A stretch of 64,000 bases of DNA, taken from contig OZ059894.1 in assembly GCA_964057225.1 (NCBI GenBank), positions 22,412,476 to 22,476,475 of the forward strand. The letters are read 5' to 3'. This DNA is from Auanema rhodensis (Eukaryota > Nematoda > Chromadorea > Rhabditida > Rhabditidae). Positions within the stretch are counted from its first letter, which is position 1, and every line of letters starts with the position of its first letter. Below are positions 22,470 through 38,262 of the stretch, piece after piece. The position numbers and the translations under genes are program-made. Below the pieces are notes generated by a model, which saw nothing but the letters and a program-made list of their open reading frames with translations, was not told the DNA's origin and searched no databases.

Positions 22470-25400
22470 CCGAGATATCAACTGATATAAGTTCACACTT
22501 ATATCCTCGATTTTCACCCTGAAGAATTAATTTTTTCGTTGAATAACATTGTCCATCGTCTTTGCCTTGAAAAATGGAATCTAAAAACATCTACTTTTTG
22601 CTAAATTATTTTGAAATTTTTCGAAAAAATTTTTGTCAAAATGTTTTTGGAAGCAATGTTGAGTGTACATGGAAACTCAACATACACTAATGCATCATTT
22701 TTCAAACGATCATAACTAATTTTTGTATCAAGCGTTTCTCAATGTAGTTTAGTGCATTCGATGCGGATTTTTCAGCTGCGTCGATCTGTGTTATCAGATT
22801 TGCGCTAGCTAAAAAATGCACCGAGATATCAACTGATATAAGTTCACACTTATATCCTCGATTTTCACCCTGAAGGAATAATTTTTTCGTTGAATAACAT
22901 TGTCCATCGTCTTTGCCTTGAAAAAAGGAATCTAAAAACATCTACTTTTTGCTAAATTATTTTGAAATTTTTCGAAAAAACTTTTGTCAGAATGTTTTTG
23001 GAAGCATTGTTGAGTGTACATGGAAACTCAACATACACTAATGCATCATTTTTCAAACGATCATAACTAATTTTTGTATTAAGCGTTTCTCAATGTAGTA
23101 TAGTGCATTCGATGCGGATTTTTAAGCTGCGTCGATCTCTGTTATCAGATTTGCGCTAGCTTAAAAATGCACCGAGATATCAACTGATATAAGTTCACAC
23201 TTATATCCTCGATTTTCACCCTGAAGGAATAATTTTTTCGTTGAATAACATTGTCCATCGTCTTTGCCTTGAAAAAAGGAATCTAAAAACATCTACTTTT
23301 TGCTAAATTATTTTGAAATTTTTCGAAAAAATTTTTGTCAAAATGTTTTTGGAAGCAATGTTGAGTGTACATGGAAACTCAACATACACTAATGCATCAT
23401 TTTTCAAACGATCATAACTAATTTTTGTATTAAGCGTTTCTCAATGTAGTATAGTGCATTCGATGCGGATTTTTAAGCTGCGTCGATCTCTGTTATCAGA
23501 TTTGCGCTAGCTTAAAAATGCACCGAGATATCAACTGATATAAGTTCACACTTATATCCTCGATTTTCACCCTGAAGAATTAATTTTTTCGTTGAATAAC
23601 ATTGTCCATCGTCTTTGCCTTGAATAAAGGAATCTAAAAACATCTACTTTTTGCTAAATTATTTTGAAATTTTTCGAAAAAATTTTTGTCAAAATGTTTT
23701 TGGAAGCAATGTTGAGTGTACATGGAAACTCAACATACACTAATGCATCATTTTTCAAACGATCATAACTAATTTTTGTATTAAGCGTTTCTCAATGTAG
23801 TATAGTGCATTCGATGCGGATTTTTAAGCTGCGTCGATCTGTGTTATCAGATTTGTGCTAGCTTAAAAATGCACCGAGATATCAACTGATATAAGTTCAC
23901 ACTTATATCCTCGATTTTCACCCTGAAGGAATAATTTTTTCGTTGAATAACATTGTCCATCGTCTTTGCCTTGAAAAAAGGAATCTAAAAACATCTACTT
24001 TTTGCTAAATTATTTTGAAATTTTTCGAAAAAATTTTTGTCAAAATGTTTTTGGAAGCATTGTTGAGTGTACATGGAAACTCAACATACACTAATGCATC
24101 ATTTTTCAAACGATCATAACTAATTTTTGTATTAAGCGTTTCTCAATGTAGTATAGTGCATTCGATGCGGATTTTTAAGCTGCGTCGATCTCTGTTATCA
24201 GATTTGCGCTAGCTTAAAAATGCACCGAGATATCAACTGATATAAGTTCACACTTGTATCCTCGATTTTCACCCTGAAGGAATAATTTTTTCGTTGAATA
24301 ACATTGTCCATCGTCTTTGCCTTGAAAAAAGGAATCTAAAAACATCTACTTTTTGCTAAATTATTTTGAAATTTTTCGAAAAAATTTTTGTCAAAATGTT
24401 TTTGGAAGCAATGTTGAGTGTACATGGAAACTCAACATACACTAATGCATCATTTTTCAAACGATCATAACTAATTTTTGTATTAAGCGTTTCTCAATGT
24501 AGTATAGTGCATTCGATGCGGATTTTTAAGCTGCGTCGATCTGTGTTATCAGATTTGCGCTAGCTTAAAAATGCACCGAGATATCAACTGATATAAGTTC
24601 ACACTTATATCCTCGATTTTCACCCTGAAGAATTAATTTTTTCGTTGAATAACATTGTCCATCGTCTTTGCCTTGAAAAATGAAATCTAAAAACATCTAC
24701 TTTTTGCTAAATTATTTTGAAATTTTTCGAAAAAATTTTTGTCAAAATGTTTTTGGAAGCATTGTTGAGTGTACATGGAAACTCAACATACACTAATGCA
24801 TCATTTTTCAAAGGATCATAACTAATTTTTGTATTAAGCGTTTCTCAATGTAGTATAGTGCATTCGATGCGGATTTTTAAGCTGCGTCGATCTGTGTTAT
24901 CAGATTTGCGCTAGCTTAAAAATGCACCGAGATATCAACTGATATAAGTTCACACTTATATCCTCGATTTTCACCCTGAAGAATTAATTTTTTCGTTGAA
25001 TAACATTGTCCATCGTCTTTGCCTTGAAAAATGGAATCTAAAAACATCTACTTTTTGCTAAATTATTCTGAAATTTTTCGAAAAAAGTTTTGTCAAAATG
25101 TTTTTGGAAGCAATGTTGAGTGTACATGGAAACTCAACATACACTAATGCATCATTTTTCAAACGATCATAACTAATTTTTGTATCAAGCGTTTCTCAAT
25201 GTAGTTTAGTGCATTCGATGCGGATTTTTAAGCTGCGTCGATCTGTGTTATCAGATTTGCGCTAGCTTAAAAATGCACCGAGATATCAACTGATATAAGT
25301 TCACACTTATATCCTCGATTTTCACCCTGAAGAATTAATTTTTTCGTTGAATAACATTGTCCATCGTCTTTGCCTTGAAAAATGGAATCTAAAAACATCT

Positions 25401-27734
25401 ACTTTTTGCTAAATTATTTTGAAATTTTTCGAAAAAATTTTTGTCAAAATGTTTTTGGAAGCAATGTTGAGTGTACATGGAAACTCAACATACACTAATG
25501 CATCATTTTTCAAACGATCATAACTAATTTTTGTATTAAGCGTTTCTCAATGTAGTATAGTGCATTCGATGCGGATTTTTAAGCTGCGTCGATCTGTGTT
25601 ATCAGATTTGCGCTAGCGTAAAAATGCACCGAGATATCAACTGATATAAGTTCACACTTATATCCTCGATTTTCACCCTGAAGAATTAATTTTTTCGTTG
25701 AATAACATTGTCCATCGTCTTTGCCTTGAAAAATGGAATCTAAAAACATCTACTTTTTGCTAAATTATTTTGAAATTTTTCGAAAAAATTTTTGTCAAAA
25801 TGTTTTTGGAAGCATTGTTGAGTGTATATGGAAACTCAACATACATTAATGCATCATTTTTCAAAGGATCATAACTAATTTTTGTATTAAGCGTTTCTCA
25901 ATGTAGTATAGTGCATTCGATGCGGATTTTTAAGCTGCGTCGATCTGTGTTATCAGATTTGCGCTAGCTTAAAAATGCACCGAGATATCAACTGATATAA
26001 GTTCACACTTATATCCTCGATTTTCACCCTGAAGAATTAATTTTTTCGTTGAATAACATTGTCCATCGTCTTTGCCTTGAAAAATGGAATCTAAAAACAT
26101 CTACTTTTTGCTAAATTATTTTGAAATTTTTCGAAAAAATTTTTGTCAAAATGTTTTTGGAAGCAATGTTGAGTGTACATGGAAACTCAACATACACTAA
26201 TGCATCATTTTTCAAACGATCATAACTAATTTTTGTATTAAGCGTTTCTCAATGTAGTATAGTGCATTCGATGCGGATTTTTAAGCTGCGTCGATCTGTG
26301 TTATCAGATTTGTGCTAGCTTAAAAATGCACCGAGATATCAACTGATATAAGTTCACACTTATATCCTCGATTTTCACCCTGAAGGAATAATTTTTTCGT
26401 TGAATAACATTGTCCATCGTCTTTGCCTTGAAAAAAGGAATCTAAAAACATCTACTTTTTGCTAAATTATTTTGAAATTTTTCGAAAAAATTTTTGTCAA
26501 AATGTTTTTGGAAGCATTGTTGAGTGTACATGGAAACTCAACATACACTAATGCATCATTTTTCAAACGATCATAACTAATTTTTGTATTAAGCGTTTCT
26601 CAATGTAGTATAGTGCATTCGATGCGGATTTTTAAGCTGCGTCGATCTCTGTTATCAGATTTGCGCTAGCTTAAAAATGCACCGAGATATCAACTGATAT
26701 AAGTTCACACTTGTATCCTCGATTTTCACCCTGAAGGAATAATTTTTTCGTTGAATAACATTGTCCATCGTCTTTGCCTTGAAAAAAGGAATCTAAAAAC
26801 ATCTACTTTTTGCTAAATTATTTTGAAATTTTTCGAAAAAATTTTTGTCAAAATATTTTTGGAAGCAATGTTGAGTGTACATGGAAACTCAACATACACT
26901 AATGCATCATTTTTCAAACGATCATAACTAATTTTTGTATTAAGCGTTTCTCAATGTAGTATAGTGCATTCGATGCGGATTTTTAAGCTGCGTCGATCTG
27001 TGTTATCAGATTTGCGCTAGCTTAAAAATGCACCGAGATATCAACTGATATAAGTTCACACTTATATCCTCGATTTTCACCCTGAAGAATTAATTTTTTC
27101 GTTGAATAACATTGTCCATCGTCTTTGCCTTGAAAAATGAAATCTAAAAACATCTACTTTTTGCTAAATTATTTTGAAATTTTTCGAAAAAATTTTTGTC
27201 AAAATGTTTTTGGAAGCATTGTTGAGTGTACATGGAAACTCAACATACACTAATGCATCATTTTTCAAAGGATCATAACTAATTTTTGTATTAAGCGTTT
27301 CTCAATGTAGTATAGTGCATTCGATGCGGATTTTTAAGCTGCGTCGATCTGTGTTATCAGATTTGCGCTAGCTTAAAAATGCACCGAGATATCAACTGAT
27401 ATAAGTTCACACTTATATCCTCGATTTTCACCCTGAAGAATTAATTTTTTCGTTGAATAACATTGTCCATCGTCTTTGCCTTGAAAAATGGAATCTAAAA
27501 ACATCTACTTTTTGCTAAATTATTCTGAAATTTTTCGAAAAAAGTTTTGTCAAAATGTTTTTGGAAGCAATGTTGAGTGTACATGGAAACTCAACATACA
27601 CTAATGCATCATTTTTCAAACGATCATAACTAATTTTTGTATCAAGCGTTTCTCAATGTAGTTTAGTGCATTCGATGCGGATTTTTAAGCTGCGTCGATC
27701 TGTGTTATCAGATTTGCGCTAGCTTAAAAATGCA
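22470..27734 (+). repeat. M65-M79, 2457-bp (7-monomer) offset duplication
   Basis: M69-M72 (23874-25277) recur as M76-M79 (26331-27734). Shared rare variants are CACTTGTATCC in M70 and M77, AAATGAAATC with C238G in M71 and M78, and CGAAAAAAGTTTTG in M72 and M79. The match begins inside M68/M75, which share TTTGTGCTAG near position 334 but differ at 103-106 (AATAAAGG against AAAATGG). M77 adds a private AAAATATTTTT. M65-M67 carry on from the tetramer block with the first G319C (CTCTG) copies. M73 is the first T341G copy and M74 the first C199T/C218T copy. Confidence 0.88.
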
Positions 27735-30700
27735 CCGAGATATCAACTGATATAAGTTCACACTTATATCCTCGATTTTCACCCTGAAGGAATAATTTTT
27801 TCGTTGAATAACATTGTCCATCGTCTTTGCCTTGAAAAATGGAATCTAAAAACATCTACTTTTTGCTAAATTATTTTGAAATTTTTCGAAAAAATTTTTG
27901 TCAAAATGTTTTTGGAAGCAATGTTGAGTGTACATGGAAACTCAACATACACTAATGCATCATTTTTCAAACGATCATAACTAATTTTTGTATTAAGCGT
28001 TTCTCAATGTAGTATAGTGCATTCGATGCGGATTTTTAAGCTGCGTCGATCTGTGTTATCAGATTTGCGCTAGCGTAAAAATGCACCGAGATATCAACTG
28101 ATATAAGTTCACACTTATATCCTCGATTTTCACCCTGAAGGAATAATTTTTTCGTTGAATAACATTGTCCATCGTCTTTGCCTTGAAAAATGGAATCTAA
28201 AAACATCTACTTTTTGCTAAATTATTTTGAAATTTTTCGAAAAAATTTTTGTCAAAATGTTTTTGGAAGCAATGTTGAGTGTACATGGAAACTCAACATA
28301 CACTAATGCATCATTTTTCAAACGATCATAACTAATTTTTGTATTAAGCGTTTCTCAATGTAGTATAGTGCATTCGATGCGGATTTTTAAGCTGCGTCGA
28401 TCTGTGTTATCAGATTTGCGCTAGCGTAAAAATGCACCGAGATATCAACTGATATAAGTTCACACTTATATCCTCGATTTTCACCCTGAAGAATTAATTT
28501 TTTCGTTGAATAACATTGTCCATCGTCTTTGCCTTGAAAAATGGAATCTAAAAACATCTACTTTTTGCTAAATTATTTTGAAATTTTTCGAAAAAATTTT
28601 TGTCAAAATGTTTTTGGAAGCAATGTTGAGTGTACATGGAAACTCAACATACACTAATGCATCATTTTTCAAACGATCATAACTAATTTTTGTATCAAGC
28701 GTTTCTCAATGTAGTTTAGTGCATTCGATGCGGATTTTTAAGCTGCGTCGATCTGTGTTATCAGATTTGCGCTAGCTTAAAAATGCACCGAGATATCAAC
28801 TGATATAAGTTCACACTTATATCCTCGATTTTCACCCTGAAGGAATAATTTTTTCGTTGAATAACATTGTCCATCGTCTTTGCCTTGAAAAATGGAATCT
28901 AAAAACATCTACTTTTTGCTAAATTATTTTGAAATTTTTCGAAAAAATTTTTGTCAAAATGTTTTTGGAAGCAATGTTGAGTGTACATGGAAACTCAACA
29001 TACACTAATGCATCATTTTTCAAACGATCATAACTAATTTTTGTATTAAGCGTTTCTCAATGTAGTATAGTGCATTCGATGCGGATTTTTAAGCTGCGTC
29101 GATCTGTGTTATCAGATTTGCGCTAGCGTAAAAATGCACCGAGATATCAACTGATATAAGTTCACACTTATATCCTCGATTTTCACCCTGAAGAATTAAT
29201 TTTTTCGTTGAATAACATTGTCCATCGTCTTTGCCTTGAAAAATGGAATCTAAAAACATCTACTTTTTGCTAAATTATTTTGAAATTTTTCGAAAAAATT
29301 TTTGTCAAAATGTTTTTGGAAGCATTGTTGAGTGTATATGGAAACTCAACATACATTAATGCATCATTTTTCAAAGGATCATAACTAATTTTTGTATTAA
29401 GCGTTTCTCAATGTAGTATAGTGCATTCGATGCGGATTTTTAAGCTGCGTCGATCTGTGTTATCAGATTTGCGCTAGCTTAAAAATGCACCGAGATATCA
29501 ACTGATATAAGTTCACACTTATATCCTCGATTTTCACCCTGAAGAATTAATTTTTTCGTTGAATAACATTGTCCATCGTCTTTGCCTTGAAAAATGGAAT
29601 CTAAAAACATCTACTTTTTGCTAAATTATTTTGAAATTTTTCGAAAAAATTTTTGTCAAAATGTTTTTGGAAGCAATGTTGAGTGTACATGGAAACTCAA
29701 CATACACTAATGCATCATTTTTCAAACGATCATAACTAATTTTTGTATCAAGCGTTTCTCAATGTAGTTTAGTGCATTCGATGCGGATTTTTAAGCTGCG
29801 TCGATCTGTGTTATCAGATTTGCGCTAGCTTAAAAATGCACCGAGATATCAACTGATATAAGTTCACACTTATATCCTCGATTTTCACCCTGAAGAATTA
29901 ATTTTTTCGTTGAATAACATTGTCCATCGTCTTTGCCTTGAAAAATGGAATCTAAAAACATCTACTTTTTGCTAAATTATTTTGAAATTTTTCGAAAAAA
30001 TTTTTGTCAAAATGTTTTTGGAAGCATTGTTGAGTGTACATGGAAACTCAACATACACTAATGCATCATTTTTCAAACGATCATAACTAATTTTTGTATC
30101 AAGCGTTTCTCAATGTAGTTTAGTGCATTCGATGCGGATTTTTAAGCTGCGTCGATCTGTGTTATCAGATTTGCGCTAGCTTAAAAATGCACCGAGATAT
30201 CAACTGATATAAGTTCACACTTATATCCTCGATTTTCACCCTGAAGAATTAATTTTTTCGTTGAATAACATTGTCCATCGTCTTTGCCTTGAAAAATGGA
30301 ATCTAAAAACATCTACTTTTTGCTAAATTATTTTGAAATTTTTCGAAAAAATTTTTGTCAAAATGTTTTTGGAAGCAATGTTGAGTGTACATGGAAACTC
30401 AACATACACTAATGCATCATTTTTCAAACGATCATAACTAATTTTTGTATCAAGCGTTTCTCAATGTAGTTTAGTGCATTCGATGCGGATTTTTAAGCTG
30501 CGTCGATCTGTGTTATCAGATTTGCGCTAGCTTAAAAATGCACCGAGATATCAACTGATATAAGTTCACACTTATATCCTCGATTTTCACCCTGAAGGAA
30601 TAATTTTTTCGTTGAATAACATTGTCCATCGTCTTTGCCTTGAAAAATGGAATCTAAAAACATCTACTTTTTGCTAAATTATTTTGAAATTTTTCGAAAA

Positions 30701-32648
30701 AATTTTTGTCAAAATGTTTTTGGAAGCAATGTTGAGTGTACATGGAAACTCAACATACACTAATGCATCATTTTTCAAACGATCATAACTAATTTTTGTA
30801 TTAAGCGTTTCTCAATGTAGTATAGTGCATTCGATGCGGATTTTTAAGCTGCGTCGATCTGTGTTATCAGATTTGCGCTAGCGTAAAAATGCACCGAGAT
30901 ATCAACTGATATAAGTTCACACTTATATCCTCGATTTTCACCCTGAAGAATTAATTTTTTCGTTGAATAACATTGTCCATCGTCTTTGCCTTGAAAAATG
31001 GAATCTAAAAACATCTACTTTTTGCTAAATTATTTTGAAATTTTTCGAAAAAATTTTTGTCAAAATGTTTTTGGAAGCATTGTTGAGTGTATATGGAAAC
31101 TCAACATACATTAATGCATCATTTTTCAAAGGATCATAACTAATTTTTGTATTAAGCGTTTCTCAATGTAGTATAGTGCATTCGATGCGGATTTTTAAGC
31201 TGCGTCGATCTGTGTTATCAGATTTGCGCTAGCTTAAAAATGCACCGAGATATCAACTGATATAAGTTCACACTTATATCCTCGATTTTCACCCTGAAGA
31301 ATTAATTTTTTCGTTGAATAACATTGTCCATCGTCTTTGCCTTGAAAAATGGAATCTAAAAACATCTACTTTTTGCTAAATTATTTTGAAATTTTTCGAA
31401 AAAATTTTTGTCAAAATGTTTTTGGAAGCAATGTTGAGTGTACATGGAAACTCAACATACACTAATGCATCATTTTTCAAACGATCATAACTAATTTTTG
31501 TATCAAGCGTTTCTCAATGTAGTTTAGTGCATTCGATGCGGATTTTTAAGCTGCGTCGATCTGTGTTATCAGATTTGCGCTAGCTTAAAAATGCACCGAG
31601 ATATCAACTGATATAAGTTCACACTTATATCCTCGATTTTCACCCTGAAGAATTAATTTTTTCGTTGAATAACATTGTCCATCGTCTTTGCCTTGAAAAA
31701 TGGAATCTAAAAACATCTACTTTTTGCTATATTATTTTGAAATTTTTCGAAAAAATTTTTGTCAAAATGTTTTTGGAAGCAATGTTGAGTGTACATGGAA
31801 ACTCAACATACACTAATGCATCATTTTTCAAACGATCATAACTAATTTTTGTATCAAGCGTTTCTCAATGTAGTTTAGTGCATTCGATGCGGATTTTTAA
31901 GCTGCGTCGATCTGTGTTATCAGATTTGCGCTAGCTTAAAAATGCACCGAGATATCAACTGATATAAGTTCACACTTATATCCTCGATTTTCACCCTGAA
32001 GGAATAATTTTTTCGTTGAATAACATTGTCCATCGTCTTTGCCTTGAAAAATGGAATCTAAAAACATCTACTTTTTGCTAAATTATTTTGAAATTTTTCG
32101 AAAAAATTTTTGTCAAAATGTTTTTGGAAGCAATGTTGAGTGTACATGGAAACTCAACATACACTAATGCATCATTTTTCAAACGATCATAACTAATTTT
32201 TGTATTAAGCGTTTCTCAATGTAGTATAGTGCATTCGATGCGGATTTTTAAGCTGCGTCGATCTGTGTTATCAGATTTGCGCTAGCGTAAAAATGCACCG
32301 AGATATCAACTGATATAAGTTCACACTTATATCCTCGATTTTCACCCTGAAGAATTAATTTTTTCGTTGAATAACATTGTCCATCGTCTTTGCCTTGAAA
32401 AATGGAATCTAAAAACATCTACTTTTTGCTAAATTATTTTGAAATTTTTCGAAAAAATTTTTGTCAAAATGTTTTTGGAAGCATTGTTGAGTGTATATGG
32501 AAACTCAACATACATTAATGCATCATTTTTCAAAGGATCATAACTAATTTTTGTATTAAGCGTTTCTCAATGTAGTATAGTGCATTCGATGCGGATTTTT
32601 AAGCTGCGTCGATCTGTGTTATCAGATTTGCGCTAGCTTAAAAATGCA
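27735..32648 (+). repeat. M80-M93, irregular 4- and 5-monomer units
   Basis: T341G copies (GCTAGCGTAAA) are M80, M81, M83, M88 and M92. C199T/C218T copies (GTATATGG, ACATTAATG, with C238G) are M84, M89 and M93 and each directly follows a T341G copy. The rest are N/TGG/C260 copies, of which M86 has T187 and M91 a private GCTATATTA. Unit lengths between successive GTATATGG copies are 1755 bp (29139 to 30894) and 1404 bp (30894 to 32298), so the unit was still changing length when it spread. Confidence 0.85.
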
Positions 32649-33701
32649 CCGAGATATCAACTGATATAAGTTCACACTTATATCCTCGATTTTCACCCTG
32701 AAGAATTAATTTTTTCGTTGAATAACATTGTCCATCGTCTTTGCCTTGAAAAATGGAATCTAAAAACATCTACTTTTTGCTAAATTATTTTGAAATTTTT
32801 CGAAAAAATTTTTGTCAAAATGTTTTTGGAAGCAATGTTGAGTGTACATGGAAACTCAACATACACTAATGCATCATTTTTCAAACGATCATAACTAATT
32901 TTTGTATCAAGCGTTTCTCAATGTAGTTTAGTGCATTCGATGCGGATTTTTCAGCTGCGTCGATCTGTGTTATCAGATTTGCGCTAGCTAAAAAATGCAC
33001 CGAGATATCAACTGATATAAGTTCACACTTATATCCTCGATTTTCACCCTGAAGGAATAATTTTTTCGTTGAATAACATTGTCCATCGTCTTTGCCTTGA
33101 AAAAAGGAATCTAAAAACATCTACTTTTTGCTAAATTATTTTGAAATTTTTCGAAAAAACTTTTGTCAAAATGTTTTTGGAAGCATTGTTGAGTGTACAT
33201 GGAAACTCAACATACACTAATGCATCATTTTTCAAACGATCATAACTAATTTTTGTATTAAGCGTTTCTCAATGTAGTATAGTGCATTCGATGCGGATTT
33301 TTAAGCTGCGTCGATCTCTGTTATCAGATTTGCGCTAGCTTAAAAATGCACCGAGATATCAACTGATATAAGTTCACACTTATATCCTCGATTTTCACCC
33401 TGAAGGAATAATTTTTTCGTTGAATAACACTGTCCATCGTCTTTGCCTTGAAAAAAGGAATCTAAAAACATCTACTTTTTGCTAAATTATTTTGAAATTT
33501 TTCGAAAAAATTTTTGTCAAAATGTTTTTGGAAGCATTGTTGAGTGTACATGGAAACTCAACATACACTAATGCATCATTTTTCAAACGATCATAACTAA
33601 TTTTTGTATTAAGCGTTTCTCAATGTAGTATAGTGCATTCGATGCGGATTTTTAAGCTGCGTCGATCTCTGTTATCAGATTTGCGCTAGCTTAAAAATGC
33701 A

Positions 33702-34051
33702 CCGAGATATCAACTGATATAAGTTCACACTTATATCCTCGATTTTCACCCTGAAGGAATAATTTTTTCGTTGAATAACATTGTCCATCGTCTTTGCCTT
33801 GAAAAAAGGAATCTAAAAACATCTACTTTTTGCTAAATTATTTTGAAATTTTGGAAAAAATTTTTGTCAAAATGTTTTTGGAAGCATTGTTGAGTGTACA
33901 TGGAAACTCAACATACACTAATGCATCATTTTTCAAACGATCATAACTAATTTTTGTATCAAGCGTTTCTCAATGTAGTTTAGTGCATTCGATGCGGATT
34001 TTTAAGCTGCGTCGATCTGTGTTATCAGATTTGCGCTAGCTTAAAAATGCA
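33702..34051 (+). repeat. M97, first 350-bp TTTTGGAAAAAA monomer
   Basis: TTTTTCGAAAAAA is replaced by TTTTGGAAAAAA, which removes one base and the central CpG. The same form is in M104 (36158), M110 (38263), M118 (41070) and M125 (43526), always at the equivalent HOR position, so it spread with the 7-mer. M107 (37210) has TTTTGG but an extra A and is 351 bp. Confidence 0.9.
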
Positions 34052-37000
34052 CCGAGATATCAACTGATATAAGTTCACACTTATATCCTCGATTTTCACC
34101 CTGAAGGAATAATTTTTTCGTTGAATAACACTGTCCATCGTCTTTGCCTTGAAAAAAGGAATCTAAAAACATCTACTTTTTGCTAAATTATTTTGAAATT
34201 TTTCGAAAAAATTTTTGTCAAAATGTTTTTGGAAGCATTGTTGAGTGTACATGGAAACTCAACATACACTAATGCATCATTTTTCAAACGATCATAACTA
34301 ATTTTTGTATTAAGCGTTTCTCAATGTAGTATAGTGCATTCGATGCGGATTTTTAAGCTGCGTCGATCTCTGTTATCAGATTTGCGCTAGCTTAAAAATG
34401 CACCGAGATATCAACTGATATAAGTTCACACTTATATCCTCGATTTTCACCCTGAAGGAATAATTTTTTCGTTGAATAACACTGTCCATCGTCTTTGCCT
34501 TGAAAAAAGGAATCTAAAAACATCTACTTTTTGCTAAATTATTTTGAAATTTTTCGAAAAAATTTTTGTCAAAATGTTTTTGGAAGCATTGTTGAGTGTA
34601 CATGGAAACTCAACATACACTAATGCATCATTTTTCAAACGATCATAACTAATTTTTGTATTAAGCGTTTCTCAATGTAGTATAGTGCATTCGATGCGGA
34701 TTTTTAAGCTGCGTCGATCTGTGTTATCAGATTTGCGCTAGCGTAAAAATGCACCGAGATATCAACTGATATAAGTTCACACTTATATCCTCGATTTTCA
34801 CCCTGAAGAATTAATTTTTTCGTTGAATAACATTGTCCATCGTCTTTGCCTTGAAAAATGGAATCTAAAAACATCTACTTTTTGCTAAATTATTTTGAAA
34901 TTTTTCGAAAAAATTTTTGTCAAAATGTTTTTGGAAGCATTGTTGAGTGTATATGGAAACTCAACATACATTAATGCATCATTTTTCAAAGGATCATAAC
35001 TAATTTTTGTATTAAGCGTTTCTCAATGTAGTATAGTGCATTCGATGCGGATTTTTAAGCTGCGTCGATCTGTGTTATCAGATTTGCGCTAGCTTAAAAA
35101 TGCACCGAGATATCAACTGATATAAGTTCACACTTATATCCTCGATTTTCACCCTGAAGAATTAATTTTTTCGTTGAATAACATTGTCCATCGTCTTTGC
35201 CTTGAAAAATGGAATCTAAAAACATCTACTTTTTGCTAAATTATTTTGAAATTTTTCGAAAAAATTTTTGTCAAAATGTTTTTGGAAGCAATGTTGAGTG
35301 TACATGGAAACTCAACATACACTAATGCATCATTTTTCAAACGATCATAACTAATTTTTGTATCAAGCGTTTCTCAATGTAGTTTAGTGCATTCGATGCG
35401 GATTTTTCAGCTGCGTCGATCTGTGTTATCAGATTTGCGCTAGCTAAAAAATGCACCGAGATATCAACTGATATAAGTTCACACTTATATCCTCGATTTT
35501 CACCCTGAAGGAATAATTTTTTCGTTGAATAACATTGTCCATCGTCTTTGCCTTGAAAAAAGGAATCTAAAAACATCTACTTTTTGCTAAATTATTTTGA
35601 AATTTTTCGAAAAAACTTTTGTCAAAATGTTTTTGGAAGCATTGTTGAGTGTACATGGAAACTCAACATACACTAATGCATCATTTTTCAAACGATCATA
35701 ACTAATTTTTGTATTAAGCGTTTCTCAATGTAGTATAGTGCATTCGATGCGGATTTTTAAGCTGCGTCGATCTCTGTTATCAGATTTGCGCTAGCTTAAA
35801 AATGCACCGAGATATCAACTGATATAAGTTCACACTTATATCCTCGATTTTCACCCTGAAGGAATAATTTTTTCGTTGAATAACACTGTCCATCGTCTTT
35901 GCCTTGAAAAAAGGAATCTAAAAACATCTACTTTTTGCTAAATTATTTTGAAATTTTTCGAAAAAATTTTTGTCAAAATGTTTTTGGAAGCATTGTTGAG
36001 TGTACATGGAAACTCAACATACACTAATGCATCATTTTTCAAACGATCATAACTAATTTTTGTATTAAGCGTTTCTCAATGTAGTATAGTGCATTCGATG
36101 CGGATTTTTAAGCTGCGTCGATCTCTGTTATCAGATTTGCGCTAGCTTAAAAATGCACCGAGATATCAACTGATATAAGTTCACACTTATATCCTCGATT
36201 TTCACCCTGAAGGAATAATTTTTTCGTTGAATAACATTGTCCATCGTCTTTGCCTTGAAAAAAGGAATCTAAAAACATCTACTTTTTGCTAAATTATTTT
36301 GAAATTTTGGAAAAAATTTTTGTCAAAATGTTTTTGGAAGCATTGTTGAGTGTACATGGAAACTCAACATACACTAATGCATCATTTTTCAAACGATCAT
36401 AACTAATTTTTGTATCAAGCGTTTCTCAATGTAGTTTAGTGCATTCGATGCGGATTTTTAAGCTGCGTCGATCTGTGTTATCAGATTTGCGCTAGCTTAA
36501 AAATGCACCGAGATATCAACTGATATAAGTTCACACTTATATCCTCGATTTTCACCCTGAAGGAATAATTTTTTCGTTGAATAACACTGTCCATCGTCTT
36601 TGCCTTGAAAAAAGGAATCTAAAAACATCTACTTTTTGCTAAATTATTTTGAAATTTTTCGAAAAAATTTTTGTCAAAATGTTTTTGGAAGCATTGTTGA
36701 GTGTACATGGAAACTCAACATACACTAATGCATCATTTTTCAAACGATCATAACTAATTTTTGTATTAAGCGTTTCTCAATGTAGTATAGTGCATTCGAT
36801 GCGGATTTTTAAGCTGCGTCGATCTCTGTTATCAGATTTGCGCTAGCTTAAAAATGCACCGAGATATCAACTGATATAAGTTCACACTTATATCCTCGAT
36901 TTTCACCCTGAAGGAATAATTTTTTCGTTGAATAACACTGTCCATCGTCTTTGCCTTGAAAAAAGGAATCTAAAAACATCTACTTTTTGCTAAATTATTT

Positions 37001-38262
37001 TGAAATTTTTCGAAAAAATTTTTGTCAAAATGTTTTTGGAAGCATTGTTGAGTGTACATGGAAACTCAACATACACTAATGCATCATTTTTCAAACGATC
37101 ATAACTAATTTTTGTATTAAGCGTTTCTCAATGTAGTATAGTGCATTCGATGCGGATTTTTAAGCTGCGTCGATCTCTGTTATCAGATTTGCGCTAGCTT
37201 AAAAATGCACCGAGATATCAACTGATATAAGTTCACACTTATATCCTCGATTTTCACCCTGAAGGAATAATTTTTTCGTTGAATAACATTGTCCATCGTC
37301 TTTGCCTTGAAAAAAGGAATCTAAAAACATCTACTTTTTGCTAAATTATTTTGAAATTTTGGAAAAAAATTTTTGTCAAAATGTTTTTGGAAGCATTGTT
37401 GAGTGTACATGGAAACTCAACATACACTAATGCATCATTTTTCAAACGATCATAACTAATTTTTGTATTAAGCGTTTCTCAATGTAGTATAGTGCATTCG
37501 ATGCGGATTTTTAAGCTGCGTCGATCTCTGTTATCAGATTTGCGCTAGCTTGAAAATGCACCGAGATATCAACTGATATAAGTTCACACTTATATCCTCG
37601 ATTTTCACCCTGAAGGAATAATTTTTTCGTTGAATAACATTGTCCATCGTCTTTGCCTTGAAAAATGGAATCTAAAAACATCTACTTTTTGCTAAATTAT
37701 TTTGAAATTTTTCGAAAAAATTTTTGTCAAAATGTTTTTGGAAGCAATGTTGAGTGTACATGGAAACTCAACATACACTAATGCATCATTTTTCAAACGA
37801 TCATAACTAATTTTTGTATTAAGCGTTTCTCAATGTAGTATAGTGCATTCGATGCGGATTTTTAAGCTGCGTCGATCTGTGTTATCAGATTTGCGCTAGC
37901 GTAAAAATGCACCGAGATATCAACTGATATAAGTTCACACTTATATCCTCGATTTTCACCCTGAAGAATTAATTTTTTCGTTGAATAACATTGTCCATCG
38001 TCTTTGCCTTGAAAAATGGAATCTAAAAACATCTACTTTTTGCTAAATTATTTTGAAATTTTTCGAAAAAATTTTTGTCAAAATGTTTTTGGAAGCATTG
38101 TTGAGTGTATATGGAAACTCAACATACATTAATGCATCATTTTTCAAAGGATCATAACTAATTTTTGTATTAAGCGTTTCTCAATGTAGTATAGTGCATT
38201 CGATGCGGATTTTTAAGCTGCGTCGATCTGTGTTATCAGATTTGCGCTAGCTTAAAAATGCA